Shown here one piece after another: positions 47,764 through 57,955 of a stretch of DNA of 64,000 bases; the stretch's first letter is position 1, and every line of letters starts with the position of its first letter. The notes beneath the pieces were generated by a model. That model was given only the letters and a program-made list of their open reading frames with translations. It was not told the origin of the DNA and did no database searches. This stretch comes from Burkholderiales bacterium Ga0077547 (GTDB lineage Bacteria; Pseudomonadota; Gammaproteobacteria; Burkholderiales; Burkholderiaceae_C). The translations under genes were made by a program, and so were the position numbers. The DNA lies in assembly GCA_001464195.1 (NCBI GenBank), contig LNEY01000022.1, positions 1 to 64,000 on the forward strand. Reading direction: 5' to 3'.

Positions 47764-48654
47764 ATGAACTCCCCCAGTCGAAAAGGCATCCTGCTGGCGG
47801 GCGGCTCCGGCACCCGGCTCCATCCGGCCACGCTGGCGATCAGTAAGCAGCTGCTGCCGGTCTACGACAAGCCGATGGTGTACTACCCACTCAGCACCCT
47901 GATGCTGGCCGGCATCCGCGACATCTTGCTGATCAGCACGCCGCAAGACACACCTCGCTTCGAAGGTTTGCTGGGTGATGGCAGCCGCTGGGGCATCCAG
48001 ATCCGTTATTGCGTTCAGCCCAGTCCCGACGGTCTGGCGCAGGCCTTCATCCTCGGCAAGCACTTCGTCGCCGGTGCGCCGAGCGCGCTGGTGCTCGGCG
48101 ACAACATTTACCACGGTCATGATCTGCAGGGGCTGCTGTCGGCCGCCGATGCGCGCACCAGCGGCGCCTCGGTGTTTGCCTATCACGTGCAGGACCCGGA
48201 GCGCTACGGCGTGGTTGCCTTCGACGCTCACAAGCGCGCGCTGAGCATCGAAGAAAAACCGAAGGTACCGAAGAGCAACTATGCCGTCACCGGCCTGTAT
48301 TTCTACGACCACCAGGTCTGCGACATCGCGGCCAACATCCAACCTTCCGCGCGCGGCGAACTGGAGATCACCGACGTCAATGCCCGGTATCTGGCACAGG
48401 GGCAGCTGAGCGTGGAGATCATGGGGCGTGGCTATGCCTGGCTCGACACCGGCACGCACGACAGCCTGCTCGAAGCCGGTCAGTTCATCGCCACGCTGGA
48501 AAAGCGTCAGGGCCTGAAGGTCGCTTGCCCCGAGGAGATCGCCTTCCGCTCTGGCTGGATCGACGCGGCCCAGCTGGAAGCGCTGGCGCGCCCGATGCTG
48601 AAGAACGGCTACGGCCAGTACCTGATGCAGATCGTCAACAACCAGGTGTTCTGA
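47764..48654 (+). CDS. rmlA: Glucose-1-phosphate thymidylyltransferase
   Basis: First step of dTDP-L-rhamnose synthesis, 296 residues. It has [15 protein letters not shown] for nucleotide binding, [16 protein letters not shown] and LGDNIYHG. The stop overlaps the rmlC start (TGATG). Gene order here is B-D-A-C. Confidence 0.97.
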   Translation: MNSPSRKGILLAGGSGTRLHPATLAISKQLLPVYDKPMVYYPLSTLMLAGIRDILLISTPQDTPRFEGLLGDGSRWGIQIRYCVQPSPDGLAQAFILGKHFVAGAPSALVLGDNIYHGHDLQGLLSAADARTSGASVFAYHVQDPERYGVVAFDAHKRALSIEEKPKVPKSNYAVTGLYFYDHQVCDIAANIQPSARGELEITDVNARYLAQGQLSVEIMGRGYAWLDTGTHDSLLEAGQFIATLEKRQGLKVACPEEIAFRSGWIDAAQLEALARPMLKNGYGQYLMQIVNNQVF

Positions 48655-49190
48655 TGAAGGTGACCCCAACCGCCATCGACGGCGTGCTGATCCTGGAGCC
48701 CAAGGTGTTCGGCGACGAACGCGGCTTCTTCCTCGAAAGCTTCAACCAGCAGGCTTTCAATGCCGCCGCCGGCCAGGACATCAACTTCGTCCAGGACAAC
48801 CACTCGCGATCCGCCCGCGGCGTGCTGCGCGGTCTGCACGGACAGCGCGCGCCGCATGCGCAAGGCAAGCTCGTGCGCGTCACGCAAGGCAGCGTGTTCG
48901 ACGTGGCGGTGGACGTGCGCGCCGACAGCCCCACCTACGGTCAATGGGTGGGCGTTGAACTGAGCGGAACCAATCACCGGCAGCTGTGGATCCCGCCGGG
49001 TCTGGCGCATGGGTTTCTGGTGACCAGCGACAGCGCCGACTTTCTCTACAAGACCACAGCCTTTTATCGCCCCGAGGCCGAGTTCTCGCTCCGCTGGGAC
49101 GACCCCACGCTGGCCATCGCCTGGCCCTTGAACGGCATCACGCCGGCGTTGTCGGCCAAGGATGCCGCCGCGTTGCCGTTCGGTCGCTGA
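48654..49190 (+). CDS. rmlC: dTDP-4-dehydrorhamnose 3,5-epimerase
   Basis: Third step of rhamnose synthesis, 178 residues. FGDERGFFLESFN, the catalytic histidine region VLRGLHGQ, and WIPPGLAHGF are characteristic of the RmlC cupin. Complete rmlBDAC implies that L-rhamnose is part of the surface glycan. Confidence 0.96.
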   Translation: MKVTPTAIDGVLILEPKVFGDERGFFLESFNQQAFNAAAGQDINFVQDNHSRSARGVLRGLHGQRAPHAQGKLVRVTQGSVFDVAVDVRADSPTYGQWVGVELSGTNHRQLWIPPGLAHGFLVTSDSADFLYKTTAFYRPEAEFSLRWDDPTLAIAWPLNGITPALSAKDAAALPFGR

Positions 49191-49241
49191 GCCAGCGATG
49201 TCGCCAATCACCCCCACGAGGCTCCGCGCTCGTCGCTCCGC

Positions 49242-50333
49242 ATGAGTTTTTTGCTGCTGAGTTTCGCGGTGTCGCTGCTGAGTACCCTGGTGGTGCTGCG
49301 ATCTGCCGATCACCACAGGAGCTTGTCGGCAGACACCGAGTTCTCCGGCCCGCAAAAGTTTCACAGCCACCCTGTCCCACGCATCGGTGGCGTCGGTGTA
49401 CTGCTGGCCTTGCTGGCTGGCGCGCTGCTGGCGCACTTCACCCGGCCGGCGCTCAGCGAGTCGCTGTGGCTGATCCTGGCTTGCGCGATGCCGGCATTCA
49501 TGGCGGGATTGGCCGAAGACCTGACGAAAAGGGTGTCTGCCACGCGGCGGCTGATCGCTGCGGTGGTCTCGGCGGCGCTCGCGGTCTGGCTGCTGGAGGC
49601 GGTGGTGCGCCACACCACCATCCCCGGGGTGGATGCGCTGATCCAGCTCGAGCCATTCGCAATTGCGCTAACCCTGCTCGTGGTGACCGGGGTCTCGAAT
49701 TCGATCAACATCATCGACGGCTTCAACGGCCTGGCCTCGATGTGCGTGCTGATCATGCTGATGGCATTGGCCTACGTGGGATTGCAGGTACAGGACCGCC
49801 TGGTGCTGACCGCGGCTTTGATCTCGGCGGGCGCCGTGCTGGGCTTCTTCGTCTGGAACTTCCCTGGCGGGCTGATCTTCCTGGGCGATGGCGGTGCGTA
49901 TCTGCTCGGCTTCATGGTCGCCGAACTGGGGGTGCTGCTGATCGTGCGCAACGCCGATGTCTCGCCGCTGTTCCCGTTGCTGCTGTGCGCTTACCCCATC
50001 TTCGAAACGCTGTTCTCGATGTACCGGCGCAAGGTGCTCAAGGGCGTGGCCTCGTCGCAGCCTGACGGCATTCACATGCACACGCTAATCCACCGCCGCC
50101 TGGTGCGCCAGACGATCGGCGAGGCGGCGTCGAACCGGCTCACGGTCCGCAATTCAATGACCTCGCCTTACCTCTGGCTGCTGTGCAGCCTGTCGGTGAT
50201 TCCTGCCGTGCTCTGGTGGCGTGACACCGCAGTGCTGACCGGCTTCCTCGCACTGTTCATGGTGTCGTATGTGGTGCTGTACTGGCGCATCGTGCGCTTC
50301 AAGGTGCCCAAGTGGCTGTTGCCTCGTCGCTGA
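49242..50333 (+). CDS. WecA/MraY-family undecaprenyl-phosphate sugar-1-phosphate transferase
   Basis: Polytopic membrane enzyme of 363 residues that starts lipid-linked glycan assembly. PRIGGVGVLLA, the catalytic-aspartate motif NSINIIDGFNGLA and FLGDGGAYLLG are the family motifs. About eleven membrane segments are predicted by eye. WecA-like is favoured over MraY because it lies beside rml and capD genes. It ends 18 bp before the convergent capD-like gene. Confidence 0.92.
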   Translation: MSFLLLSFAVSLLSTLVVLRSADHHRSLSADTEFSGPQKFHSHPVPRIGGVGVLLALLAGALLAHFTRPALSESLWLILACAMPAFMAGLAEDLTKRVSATRRLIAAVVSAALAVWLLEAVVRHTTIPGVDALIQLEPFAIALTLLVVTGVSNSINIIDGFNGLASMCVLIMLMALAYVGLQVQDRLVLTAALISAGAVLGFFVWNFPGGLIFLGDGGAYLLGFMVAELGVLLIVRNADVSPLFPLLLCAYPIFETLFSMYRRKVLKGVASSQPDGIHMHTLIHRRLVRQTIGEAASNRLTVRNSMTSPYLWLLCSLSVIPAVLWWRDTAVLTGFLALFMVSYVVLYWRIVRFKVPKWLLPRR

Positions 50334-50351
50334 GCCGGCAGCAGCGATTGT

Positions 50352-52229
50352 TCAGCGCGGCTGGTACTCGGGGATGAAGCGCGCCAGCGCCGCCCGCTGA
50401 TCAGCGGGCGTGTGCCCCTGCTGCGGCTGCGCCAGCCATTGCAACAACGCGTCGGTCCACGCCTCGGTGGCATCGTCGTTCAGCCTGGCAATGCGCAGCC
50501 GCGGGTGGGCTGAGGGCTGCGTCAGGTCATCGTCGGCCAGCAGTTCTTCATAGAGCTTCTCGCCCGGCCGCAGGCCGCTGAACACGATGCCGATCTCGCG
50601 CTCGCGGTGGCCGGCCAGTCGAATCAGGTCGCGTGCGAGTTCCACGATCTTCACCGGCTCGCCCATGTCCAGCACATAGACCTGCCCGCTGCGCGCCAGC
50701 ACCGCCGACTGCAGCACCAGGCGCACCGCCTCGGGAATGGTCATGAAGTAGCGCGTGATGTCGGGGTGCGTCACCGTCACCGGGCCACCGCGGGCGATCT
50801 GCTCCTTGAACTTCGGAATCACACTGCCGCTGGAGCCCAGCACATTGCCGAAGCGCACCGCCGAAAAGACCGTGGATGAGCCCCGCGTGGCCAGGTGCGA
50901 CAGCACCCGCTCGGCGGCGCGCTTGCTCGCACCCATCACGTTGGTCGGGTTGACGGCCTTGTCGGTGCTGATCATCACGAAGCGCTCGGCGCCGCTTTCC
51001 ATGGCGGCGAGCGCCGCATGGTGCGTGCCCAACGTGTTGTTCTGCAACGCGGCCCAGGCGTTGTCGTCTTCCATCAGCGGGACGTGTTTGAACGCCGCCG
51101 CGTGGAACACCAACTGCGGGCGGTGCGCCAAGAAAGTGGCTCGCAGATGGGCCAGATCCTTCACGTCACCCATCAGCCGCACCAGCGGCAGGCTGGGGTG
51201 CGATTCGTTGAGCTGCTGCTCGATCTGGTACAGCGCGAACTCGCTGAGCTCATACAGCACCAGCCGCGCCGGGCCGTAGCGGGCAATCTGCCGGCACAGC
51301 TCGCTGCCGATCGAGCCGCCAGCGCCGGTGACCAGTACCGTCTTTCCCGACACCAGCTCGGCGATGCCCGCCTCGTCGAGCACGACGGGTTCGCGACCCA
51401 GCAGGTCATCGGGCTCGATCGCTCGGATGCGCTCGACGCGCGCGCTGCCCGATTGCAGCTCGCTGACCGAGGGCACCGTCAGCACCGGCAGGGCCGTGGC
51501 CGCGGCCAGCTCGATCGCCCGACGCCGTTGAGCAGCCGTGGCGCTCGGCAACGCGGTGATGATGTGCGTGGCCCCGGCGATCACGCGCGGGTCGCTCAGT
51601 TCGTCGAGGCGACCCAGCACCGGCGCACCGGAGATGCGTGCGCCCCGCTTGGCCGGGTCATCGTCGAGCAGACCGAGCACCGTCCAGCCCTGTTGCGGCA
51701 GGCCGGAAACCAGCAGCCGGGCCGCTTCGCCCGCGCCCATGATGATGGCGCGGCGCACATCACCGCTGCGCTTGCCGTTCACGCCACTGATCTGCGCGCG
51801 GGCGTGCTCGTACAGCATGCGGTACGCAATGCGTGTCATGCACAGACCCATCAGGGTGACGATCGGGTGCAAAGCCAGCACGGCTCGCGGCACCTGGTAG
51901 AGCTGCAGCATCAGCACACCCGTGGCGCACAGCGCACCAGCGATGCCACAGCTCCAGGTCAGTCGCTTGACCTCACCAAATCCCGAGAAGCGCCACATGC
52001 CACGCGGCACGCCGGCGAGCGAGAACACCACCAGATAGGTCACGATCACGCCCAGCAGCACCCAGCCGTCATAGCCGGGTCGGTGACTCCAGTAGCGCTC
52101 GAAGCCGAGCCGGAACAGGTAGGTGAAGTTCCAGCAGACGGCAATCACGGCTGCGTCGATCAGCAGCGTGAGCGGCTGGCGGTGCGGGCGCCAACGGGCC
52201 AGAAATCGATCGATGCGATGCCAGAGCAT
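50352..52229 (-). CDS. CapD/WbpM/PglF-type UDP-sugar 4,6-dehydratase
   Basis: Membrane-anchored dehydratase of 625 residues. Four N-terminal membrane segments lead to a first Rossmann region (AIIMGAGEAARLLVSG) and the catalytic domain with VTGAGGSIGSELCRQI and STDKAVNPTNVMGASKR. WbpM-type enzymes have Met in place of the usual catalytic Tyr, matching the NVMGASKR motif here. It makes UDP-4-keto-6-deoxy sugars from UDP-HexNAc. Confidence 0.93.
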   Translation of the reverse strand: MLWHRIDRFLARWRPHRQPLTLLIDAAVIAVCWNFTYLFRLGFERYWSHRPGYDGWVLLGVIVTYLVVFSLAGVPRGMWRFSGFGEVKRLTWSCGIAGALCATGVLMLQLYQVPRAVLALHPIVTLMGLCMTRIAYRMLYEHARAQISGVNGKRSGDVRRAIIMGAGEAARLLVSGLPQQGWTVLGLLDDDPAKRGARISGAPVLGRLDELSDPRVIAGATHIITALPSATAAQRRRAIELAAATALPVLTVPSVSELQSGSARVERIRAIEPDDLLGREPVVLDEAGIAELVSGKTVLVTGAGGSIGSELCRQIARYGPARLVLYELSEFALYQIEQQLNESHPSLPLVRLMGDVKDLAHLRATFLAHRPQLVFHAAAFKHVPLMEDDNAWAALQNNTLGTHHAALAAMESGAERFVMISTDKAVNPTNVMGASKRAAERVLSHLATRGSSTVFSAVRFGNVLGSSGSVIPKFKEQIARGGPVTVTHPDITRYFMTIPEAVRLVLQSAVLARSGQVYVLDMGEPVKIVELARDLIRLAGHREREIGIVFSGLRPGEKLYEELLADDDLTQPSAHPRLRIARLNDDATEAWTDALLQWLAQPQQGHTPADQRAALARFIPEYQPR

Positions 52230-52238
52230 GGGAGGCGA

Positions 52239-52853
52239 TTATGTTGGCGTGCTGTTCCACAAGGTGCGCAGCGTGGCGACGATCAGCTGCCAATCGCCTG
52301 CGAAGCTGGCCTCGTCGACATAGCGCGCCGACAACTGCAACTTGGCAGGCAACACCACCTCGACATACTCGCGCTCGGGGTCGGCCGCGCGCGCCAGCAG
52401 CGCCGATTCGTCGCGGAAGGCCAACGATGCAGGGTCGGTGATGCCCGGCCGAACGCTGAGCACCTTGTCGCGCAAGGGCTTTGGATACAGCGCGACATAA
52501 CGCGGTACTTCCGGGCGCGGGCCGACCAGGCTCATGCGCCCCACGAACACATCGATCAGCTGCGCCAGTTCATCGAGCTTGGTGCGGCGCAACAGTGCAC
52601 CGACGCGGGTGATTCGGGGATCAGCGCCGACCGTGAGTAGGGCCGTCGTTGTCTCGCTGGCAATCTCCCGATGCACCATCGTGCGGAATTTGTGGATGCG
52701 GAACGTCACCCCGTGGCGCCCGACGCGCACCTGCCGAAAAAACACCGGCCCAGGCGAGTCCAGCTTGATCGCGATGGCGATGGCCAGCAGACATGGCGCC
52801 AGCAACAGCAGGCCCAGGCCCGAGGCCAGCACATCGAACAGCCGCTTCACCAT
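52239..52853 (-). CDS. Monotopic sugar-1-phosphate transferase (PglC/WcaJ type)
   Basis: A 204-residue initiating transferase. An N-terminal reentrant membrane helix with conserved proline-containing motif (FDVLASGLGLLLLAPCLLAIAIAIKL) precedes PGPVFFRQVRVGRHG, HKFRTMV and the PE-containing VGPRPEVPRYV catalytic region. It lies 10 bp before capD. Confidence 0.93.
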   Translation of the reverse strand: MVKRLFDVLASGLGLLLLAPCLLAIAIAIKLDSPGPVFFRQVRVGRHGVTFRIHKFRTMVHREIASETTTALLTVGADPRITRVGALLRRTKLDELAQLIDVFVGRMSLVGPRPEVPRYVALYPKPLRDKVLSVRPGITDPASLAFRDESALLARAADPEREYVEVVLPAKLQLSARYVDEASFAGDWQLIVATLRTLWNSTPT

Positions 52854-52870
52854 CGACGGAATTGGCGCGT

Positions 52871-54040
52871 TCAGTCCAGCAGCGAGCGCACCGCGTCGAT
52901 CACGCGCTGCACCTCGGCCGGGCCCATGCGGGTGTACAGCGGCAGGCTCAGCATCTGCTCGTAGGCGCGCTGGCTGTGTGGGAACTGCTGCGGTTGCAAC
53001 TGATACCGGTCGCGCCAGTACGGCTGCAGGTGCAGCGGGATGTAGTGCACGCTGCAGCCGATGCCGGCGGCATACAGGCCTTCGATCAATTCATCGCGAG
53101 TCAGCTTGGCATCGTCGGCCAGACGCAGCACATACAGGTGCCAGGCGTGGGTGTCGCCAGGCAGTGGCTGCGGTGGTGTGATCACCGGCAGATTGGCGAA
53201 GGCCGCGTCGTAGCGCGCGGCCATGTCAGCGCGCGCCTGCTGAAAGGCGCGCGCCCGCTTGAGTTGGTGGATGCCCATCGCCGAGGCGATGTCGGTCAAG
53301 TTGTACTTGAAGCCCGGCGCGGTGACCTCGTAATACCAGCTCGGCACCTTGGCAGTGAAACGGTCGAAGGCATCTCGGTTGATGCCGTGCAGCCGCATCA
53401 CCTGGATGCGCTTGGCGATCTCGGCATCGCGTGTCACCACCATGCCGCCCTCACCGGTGGTCATCGTCTTGTTGGCGTAGAAGCTGAACACCGAGGCGTC
53501 GCTCGCCAGCGTGCCGACGAGTTGACCACCGCAGGTGGTCGGCAGCGCGTGCGCCGCGTCTTCCACCACCTTCAGGCCGTGGCGGCGCGCCAGGGCCAGC
53601 AGCGCCGTCATGTCGGCGGCCAGCCCGGCATAGTGCACCGGCATCACCGCCTTCGTGCGCGGCGTGATCGCAGCTTCGACCGCCGCAACATCGATGCACA
53701 AGGTGGCCGGGTCTATGTCGACCAGCACCACGTCGGCGCCCAGGTAGCGCACCACCTCGGCGGTGGCCGTGAAGGTGTGCGTGGTGGTGATGACCTCGTC
53801 GCCCGGGCCGATGCCCAGCGCTTCGAGCGCGAGGTGCAGTCCGGCCGTGGCCGAGTTGACAGCCATCGCGTGCAAGCCCGCATCACCGAGGAAGGCGCTG
53901 AAATCCTCCTCGAAACGCCGAGTCTTCGGCCCGGTCGTGATCCAGCCCGACTTCAGCGTGTCGACCACTTCGGCGATCTCGTCGTCGCCGATGTCCGGCA
54001 ACGCGAAGGGGATGAAGGGATTGGCAGGCGTGGTCGTCAT
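52871..54040 (-). CDS. DegT/DnrJ/EryC1-type sugar aminotransferase
   Basis: PLP-dependent aminotransferase of 389 residues. The PLP lysine is in [28 protein letters not shown] carries the cofactor-binding residues. It resembles the 4-aminotransferases (PglE, ArnB group) that act on 4-keto sugars. With the CapD-like dehydratase next door it could make a 4-amino-6-deoxy sugar. Track start at 54298 is rejected; 54040 overlaps the next gene by 4 bp. Confidence 0.93.
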   Translation of the reverse strand: MTTTPANPFIPFALPDIGDDEIAEVVDTLKSGWITTGPKTRRFEEDFSAFLGDAGLHAMAVNSATAGLHLALEALGIGPGDEVITTTHTFTATAEVVRYLGADVVLVDIDPATLCIDVAAVEAAITPRTKAVMPVHYAGLAADMTALLALARRHGLKVVEDAAHALPTTCGGQLVGTLASDASVFSFYANKTMTTGEGGMVVTRDAEIAKRIQVMRLHGINRDAFDRFTAKVPSWYYEVTAPGFKYNLTDIASAMGIHQLKRARAFQQARADMAARYDAAFANLPVITPPQPLPGDTHAWHLYVLRLADDAKLTRDELIEGLYAAGIGCSVHYIPLHLQPYWRDRYQLQPQQFPHSQRAYEQMLSLPLYTRMGPAEVQRVIDAVRSLLD

Positions 54041-54756
54041 CGCGGTTTGCCTATCCAGCAGAGAAGGTGAGTGCGCAACAGTGGCAGCGTGTTCAACGCG
54101 CTGCAGAGCTTCGGATGAATTCGAGCTGCGCGACGGCTGAGCGGCGGGGCCAGCGTGACACGCCGCGCATCGATGCGGGCACTCGCAAACAGCGTGCGCA
54201 CCCGCGCCAGCGGCACCCCGCGCACATCGGGGTTGCGCGGGTTGTTGTAAGTGAAGTCGTACCAGAGCACGGCGCCGCCAGGGCGAACCCAGCGCCACAT
54301 CGCCTCGGCCAGGCGCTTCTGGAAGGCGTCGTCGAGCAGCGAGCTGAACACCGTCGACTGGTAGACCAGATCGAAGCTGCTGGCCTCAAAGGGCAGCTGC
54401 AAAGCGTCACCTTCATGCAGCACGGTGGCAGCCGGCAGCTGGCGGCGTGCTGCCGCCGCACGCTCAGGCAAGAGTTCGTTGCCGACCAGCCGGCTCGCGT
54501 CGAACCCGAGGCTGGCCAACTCGAGCAAGTTGCTGCCGCTGCCACAGCCGATTTCCAGCACGCGCAATTGGTCCAGAGGTTGCGCCGCGTGACGTGACAG
54601 CAGATCCAGCATGACCCGCTGCCGCTGCTGCCGCGCCAGCGTCACCTCCGGACGCAGCGGGCTGTAAAGATCGGCGCCGGTACCGCTCGCAGCGCGGAGC
54701 GCATAGCGCTCCGCCACCGCCAACGGTTCGTCATTGTGCTGAGGGGTTGTGGTCAC
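54037..54756 (-). CDS. Class I SAM-dependent methyltransferase
   Basis: A 239-residue soluble methyltransferase with SAM motif [16 protein letters not shown] and a following acidic [18 protein letters not shown]. It overlaps the aminotransferase gene by 4 bp. It probably methylates the glycan or lipid-linked intermediate; the target is not readable. Confidence 0.88.
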   Translation of the reverse strand: MTTTPQHNDEPLAVAERYALRAASGTGADLYSPLRPEVTLARQQRQRVMLDLLSRHAAQPLDQLRVLEIGCGSGSNLLELASLGFDASRLVGNELLPERAAAARRQLPAATVLHEGDALQLPFEASSFDLVYQSTVFSSLLDDAFQKRLAEAMWRWVRPGGAVLWYDFTYNNPRNPDVRGVPLARVRTLFASARIDARRVTLAPPLSRRAARIHPKLCSALNTLPLLRTHLLCWIGKPR

Positions 54757-54766
54757 GGAAGGATTG

Positions 54767-55801
54767 TCAGCGCGTCAGGCGCGTGGCGACTGCGCCAGGC
54801 GTTCGCCGCAGGAGCAGCACTTCAACCAGCGCATGACCGAAGCCAATGCCATAACCCAGGTGCATGCAGGTGATGGCCGTTGCGATGCCTACCGCATCGC
54901 GCAGCCGATGCGGTGCACAGGCAAGCGCTGCGCCACTGAAGAGCCCTGTCAGCGCATAAACACCAAGCACAGTGGCCAGCGCGGCACGTGCCAGCATCGA
55001 CCACGGCGTCAACGCTGTCAGACAGGCAAGTCCCGCCACGAAGACGAACGGCGCCAGATGTCGAAGCGACGCCGGCAGACGGTGCTTACGTATCACGGGA
55101 ACCTTCCAGTAACCGTATTGGTAGAACTGACGAAAAAGCGCTACGAACGAGGCGCGTGGCGTGTAGGTCGATCGGATGGCCGCGCTCTGCCACACGACAC
55201 CGCCCGATCGCACGATGCGCAGGTTCAGCTCGTCGTCCTGGTTGCGGACCAGCGACTCATCGAAACCACCGAGTCGAATCAAGTCCTCGCGGCGCCAAGC
55301 GCCGAGATAGACGGTATCGACAGGGCCGCTGTAATCCAGACGCCGTGATGCCGCACCGCCCGAGCCGAACCGGCTTTGAAACGCCAGCGCAATCGCCGCC
55401 TGCGGCCAGCCGTCGCCCACCGGTCGCCACGGCCCGCCGACACAAGTGGCACCCGTCGCTTTCAATGCGGCCAGGCACTCGGCGATGTAGTTGGTGGCAT
55501 AGGCGGTGTGCACATCCATGCGCACGATCACCTCGCCGCGCGCTGCATCGATCGCGCGGTTCAAACCGCTGGAGACGATGCGCTGCGGGTTGTCGATCAA
55601 CTGCAAGCGCGGGTCGCCTGCACACAGCGACTGCAGCAGCTCACGCGTGCCATCGTCACTGCGGCCATCGGCGATCAGCACCTGCAGCGCCCAGCCAGTG
55701 GGCAGCGTCTGGCGTGCCAGATCCGCGCAGAACGAGGCGATGTGCACACGCTCGTTGCGGCAGGGCACGATGACGCTGACGGTCTGCAGCGCGTCAGTCA
55801 T
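54767..55801 (-). CDS. Family 2 glycosyltransferase with C-terminal membrane helices
   Basis: A 344-residue glycosyltransferase. It starts VSVIVPCRNERVHIASF and has IADGRSDDGTRELL and an acidic NQDDELNLRIV region. Three to four membrane helices at the C-terminus (VFVAGLACLTAL, ALATVLGVYALTGLF) resemble ExoA-like succinoglycan transferases. It overlaps the next upstream gene by 4 bp. Confidence 0.9.
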   Translation of the reverse strand: MTDALQTVSVIVPCRNERVHIASFCADLARQTLPTGWALQVLIADGRSDDGTRELLQSLCAGDPRLQLIDNPQRIVSSGLNRAIDAARGEVIVRMDVHTAYATNYIAECLAALKATGATCVGGPWRPVGDGWPQAAIALAFQSRFGSGGAASRRLDYSGPVDTVYLGAWRREDLIRLGGFDESLVRNQDDELNLRIVRSGGVVWQSAAIRSTYTPRASFVALFRQFYQYGYWKVPVIRKHRLPASLRHLAPFVFVAGLACLTALTPWSMLARAALATVLGVYALTGLFSGAALACAPHRLRDAVGIATAITCMHLGYGIGFGHALVEVLLLRRTPGAVATRLTR

Positions 55802-56922
55802 CGCACGGGATCTGGAGAGGCAACGGGCTGCTGCGCGTGTCGCGCAATGACGCCGTCAAAACAACGCAGCATCACGTCAACGCTGTGCGGCCAGTCGTAG
55901 CGCGCCAGCACCCGCTCTCGTCCGGCCGCACCGAAACGGCGACGCAGCTCGGGTGCGGCGATCAGCCGCTGAATCGCCTGCGCCAACGCCGCCACGTCTT
56001 CGCGTGGAACAACCCAACCGGTCTCGCCCTGCACCACCACCTCGGGCAGGCCACCGACATCACTGACCACCACAGGCAAACCACAGGCCGAGGCTTCGAG
56101 TACCGCGACGCCGAAGCTCTCGCTGTCGAGCCGGCTCGCGGCCACGTACAGGTCGAAGCGGTTCAACCACTGCGGCACCTCGGCATGCGGCACGGAACCG
56201 ACAAAACGCACGTGGGCCGCGATGCCCAGCGTTCGACTCAAGGCCTCGAGTTCGGCGCGCTGCGGGCCGTCCCCGACGATGACCAGTGACAGCGCAGCGC
56301 TCGGCTCCGCGGCCTGCCGCAGCTGCGCAAACGCCCGCAGCAGCAGATCGATGCCGTACTTCGGCGCCAGCGTCTTCACGGTGCCAATCACGATGCCGTC
56401 GCGCGGCTGAGGCTGCGGCGCGAAGCGCTCGGTGTCGATGCCAAACGGGGTCACTGCGACATGGCCGATGTCGGGGACCAGGCGGCGCACGTGCCGCGCC
56501 ATCGCCTGGCTGGTCGATGCCACCGCATCAGCCTGTCGCAGGTTACGGCGCAGCAGCCAGCCTTTGAGCCGGCCCTTGGATCCACCTTCATACGGAAAGT
56601 CATAGACGTCGCTGCCCCAGACCGACAGCAGCCAGGGCCGAAAACCAGCGAGCGCGGCGGTGGTGCCGTAGCCGCTGGCGTAGTGCGCATTCAGCAGGTC
56701 AGGCCGTTCGTCGCGCAGCAGCCGCTTGAGCGCAGGCACATTGCAAAAGTAGCCCACCGTTCCGCAGTGCGGCAGGCGAACCAGCTTCACACCGACCGGC
56801 GCTTGCCACGACGCAGGATCGTGCTGCGTGGCCAGTACCAGTTGGATGCCCCGCCCGTGCAGCGCCTCGACCCAGCGCTGGGTATGGATCACGCTGGCCG
56901 GCGCGAGCAGCAGCAACTTCAT
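55798..56922 (-). CDS. Family 4 glycosyltransferase (GT-B fold)
   Basis: A 374-residue retaining glycosyltransferase. The donor-binding motif SRLDSESFGVAVLEASACGLPVV with the paired glutamates is in the C-terminal Rossmann domain, and LVIVGDGPQRAELEAL is typical. It adds a sugar to the lipid-linked glycan on the cytoplasmic face. Confidence 0.93.
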   Translation of the reverse strand: MKLLLLAPASVIHTQRWVEALHGRGIQLVLATQHDPASWQAPVGVKLVRLPHCGTVGYFCNVPALKRLLRDERPDLLNAHYASGYGTTAALAGFRPWLLSVWGSDVYDFPYEGGSKGRLKGWLLRRNLRQADAVASTSQAMARHVRRLVPDIGHVAVTPFGIDTERFAPQPQPRDGIVIGTVKTLAPKYGIDLLLRAFAQLRQAAEPSAALSLVIVGDGPQRAELEALSRTLGIAAHVRFVGSVPHAEVPQWLNRFDLYVAASRLDSESFGVAVLEASACGLPVVVSDVGGLPEVVVQGETGWVVPREDVAALAQAIQRLIAAPELRRRFGAAGRERVLARYDWPHSVDVMLRCFDGVIARHAQQPVASPDPVR

Positions 56923-56968
56923 CGGACAACGGCCGTCGACAAGGATCGAGAGGTGCGCATCGATGGGC

Positions 56969-57955
56969 TCATTCGACGCGCTGCAGTTCGACCGCGATCT
57001 GGTCGCCCTGGTGCTCGCGGTTCAATTGTTCGGCGCGATGCGCCATGTGGCGCAACTGCGCTGCCGTTAACACACCAGGCGCCGGTGTGATGTCATGACA
57101 GCCGCTGCGCATCAGCGGGATGCCGCGGCGGTATTGCTCGCTTCCCCAGAACTGGAACGCATCGGCGTCGTCGGTGATGCGGCACACGCTGAACCCGCAG
57201 CGCTCGGCCAGCAACGCGATGCTCTGCCGCGAATGCAGCACCAGGTGCCGGGGCGCATCGAGCGCACACCAGTCGACGCCGTAGTGGCGCCAGGCGTGCG
57301 AACTCACCGTCGGAATACGCACCAGACAGCGGCCACCGTGCGCCAGCAGGCGGTGCGCCGCGCGCAAGGCCGCCGGCTCGTCGAGGATGTGTTCGAGCGA
57401 GTGGTGGAACATCACCAGATCGAACGACGCCGTAGGCAAGGCGTCCAGTTCGGCCTTCTGCACGCGCAGGCCACCGCCCAGGTCGAGGTCATGCGCAATG
57501 AACGGGTCGACACCCTGCAGCCGGGTGTAGCCCGCCGACTGCAAGGCCAGCAGCAACTCGCCGCTACCGCAGCCCACATCAACGATGCGCGCGTCAGGCC
57601 GCAAGCTCAATGACTGCAAAGATGCCAACGCGCGGAAGGGTCGCCTCTGGGCCAGCACCCATCCCAAAGGGTTGAACTGCCCCGTGAGATGCCGGTTGCG
57701 CGCGCGCACCAGAAACCTGCCTAGGCGGCCCGGCGCCCTGCGCTCGCCGAACGAGTAATAGCCCTCGCCGTAATGACGCGACAAGTCCGCTGGGATGGCG
57801 GCAATCTGCAAGCAGCCGCAGGCTGCGCACAGCCGGTAGTCGAAGTGATCGCCAGGGCCGAACATCATGTCGCGCACCCGGTGGAGCTGGAACGGGCCGG
57901 CGCTGTCGCAGATGCGACAGTGCGGTTCTGTGTCGATGCTCTCGACAGCGCTCAC
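56969..57955 (-). CDS. Class I SAM methyltransferase with N-terminal zinc-binding motif
   Basis: A 328-residue methyltransferase. Four N-terminal cysteines in two CXXC pairs (CRIC, then CAAC) form a likely zinc site, as in sugar C-methyltransferase relatives. SAM motif I is IVDVGCGSGELLLAL. The following MFHHSLEHILD is typical of Methyltransf_23. It overlaps the GT2 gene upstream by 4 bp. Confidence 0.9.
   Translation of the reverse strand: MSAVESIDTEPHCRICDSAGPFQLHRVRDMMFGPGDHFDYRLCAACGCLQIAAIPADLSRHYGEGYYSFGERRAPGRLGRFLVRARNRHLTGQFNPLGWVLAQRRPFRALASLQSLSLRPDARIVDVGCGSGELLLALQSAGYTRLQGVDPFIAHDLDLGGGLRVQKAELDALPTASFDLVMFHHSLEHILDEPAALRAAHRLLAHGGRCLVRIPTVSSHAWRHYGVDWCALDAPRHLVLHSRQSIALLAERCGFSVCRITDDADAFQFWGSEQYRRGIPLMRSGCHDITPAPGVLTAAQLRHMAHRAEQLNREHQGDQIAVELQRVE

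Noticed and set aside
50895-52640. 581-aa plus-strand ORF opposite the CapD-like gene
   Set aside because: Antisense frame; the minus-strand gene is fully supported by motifs.
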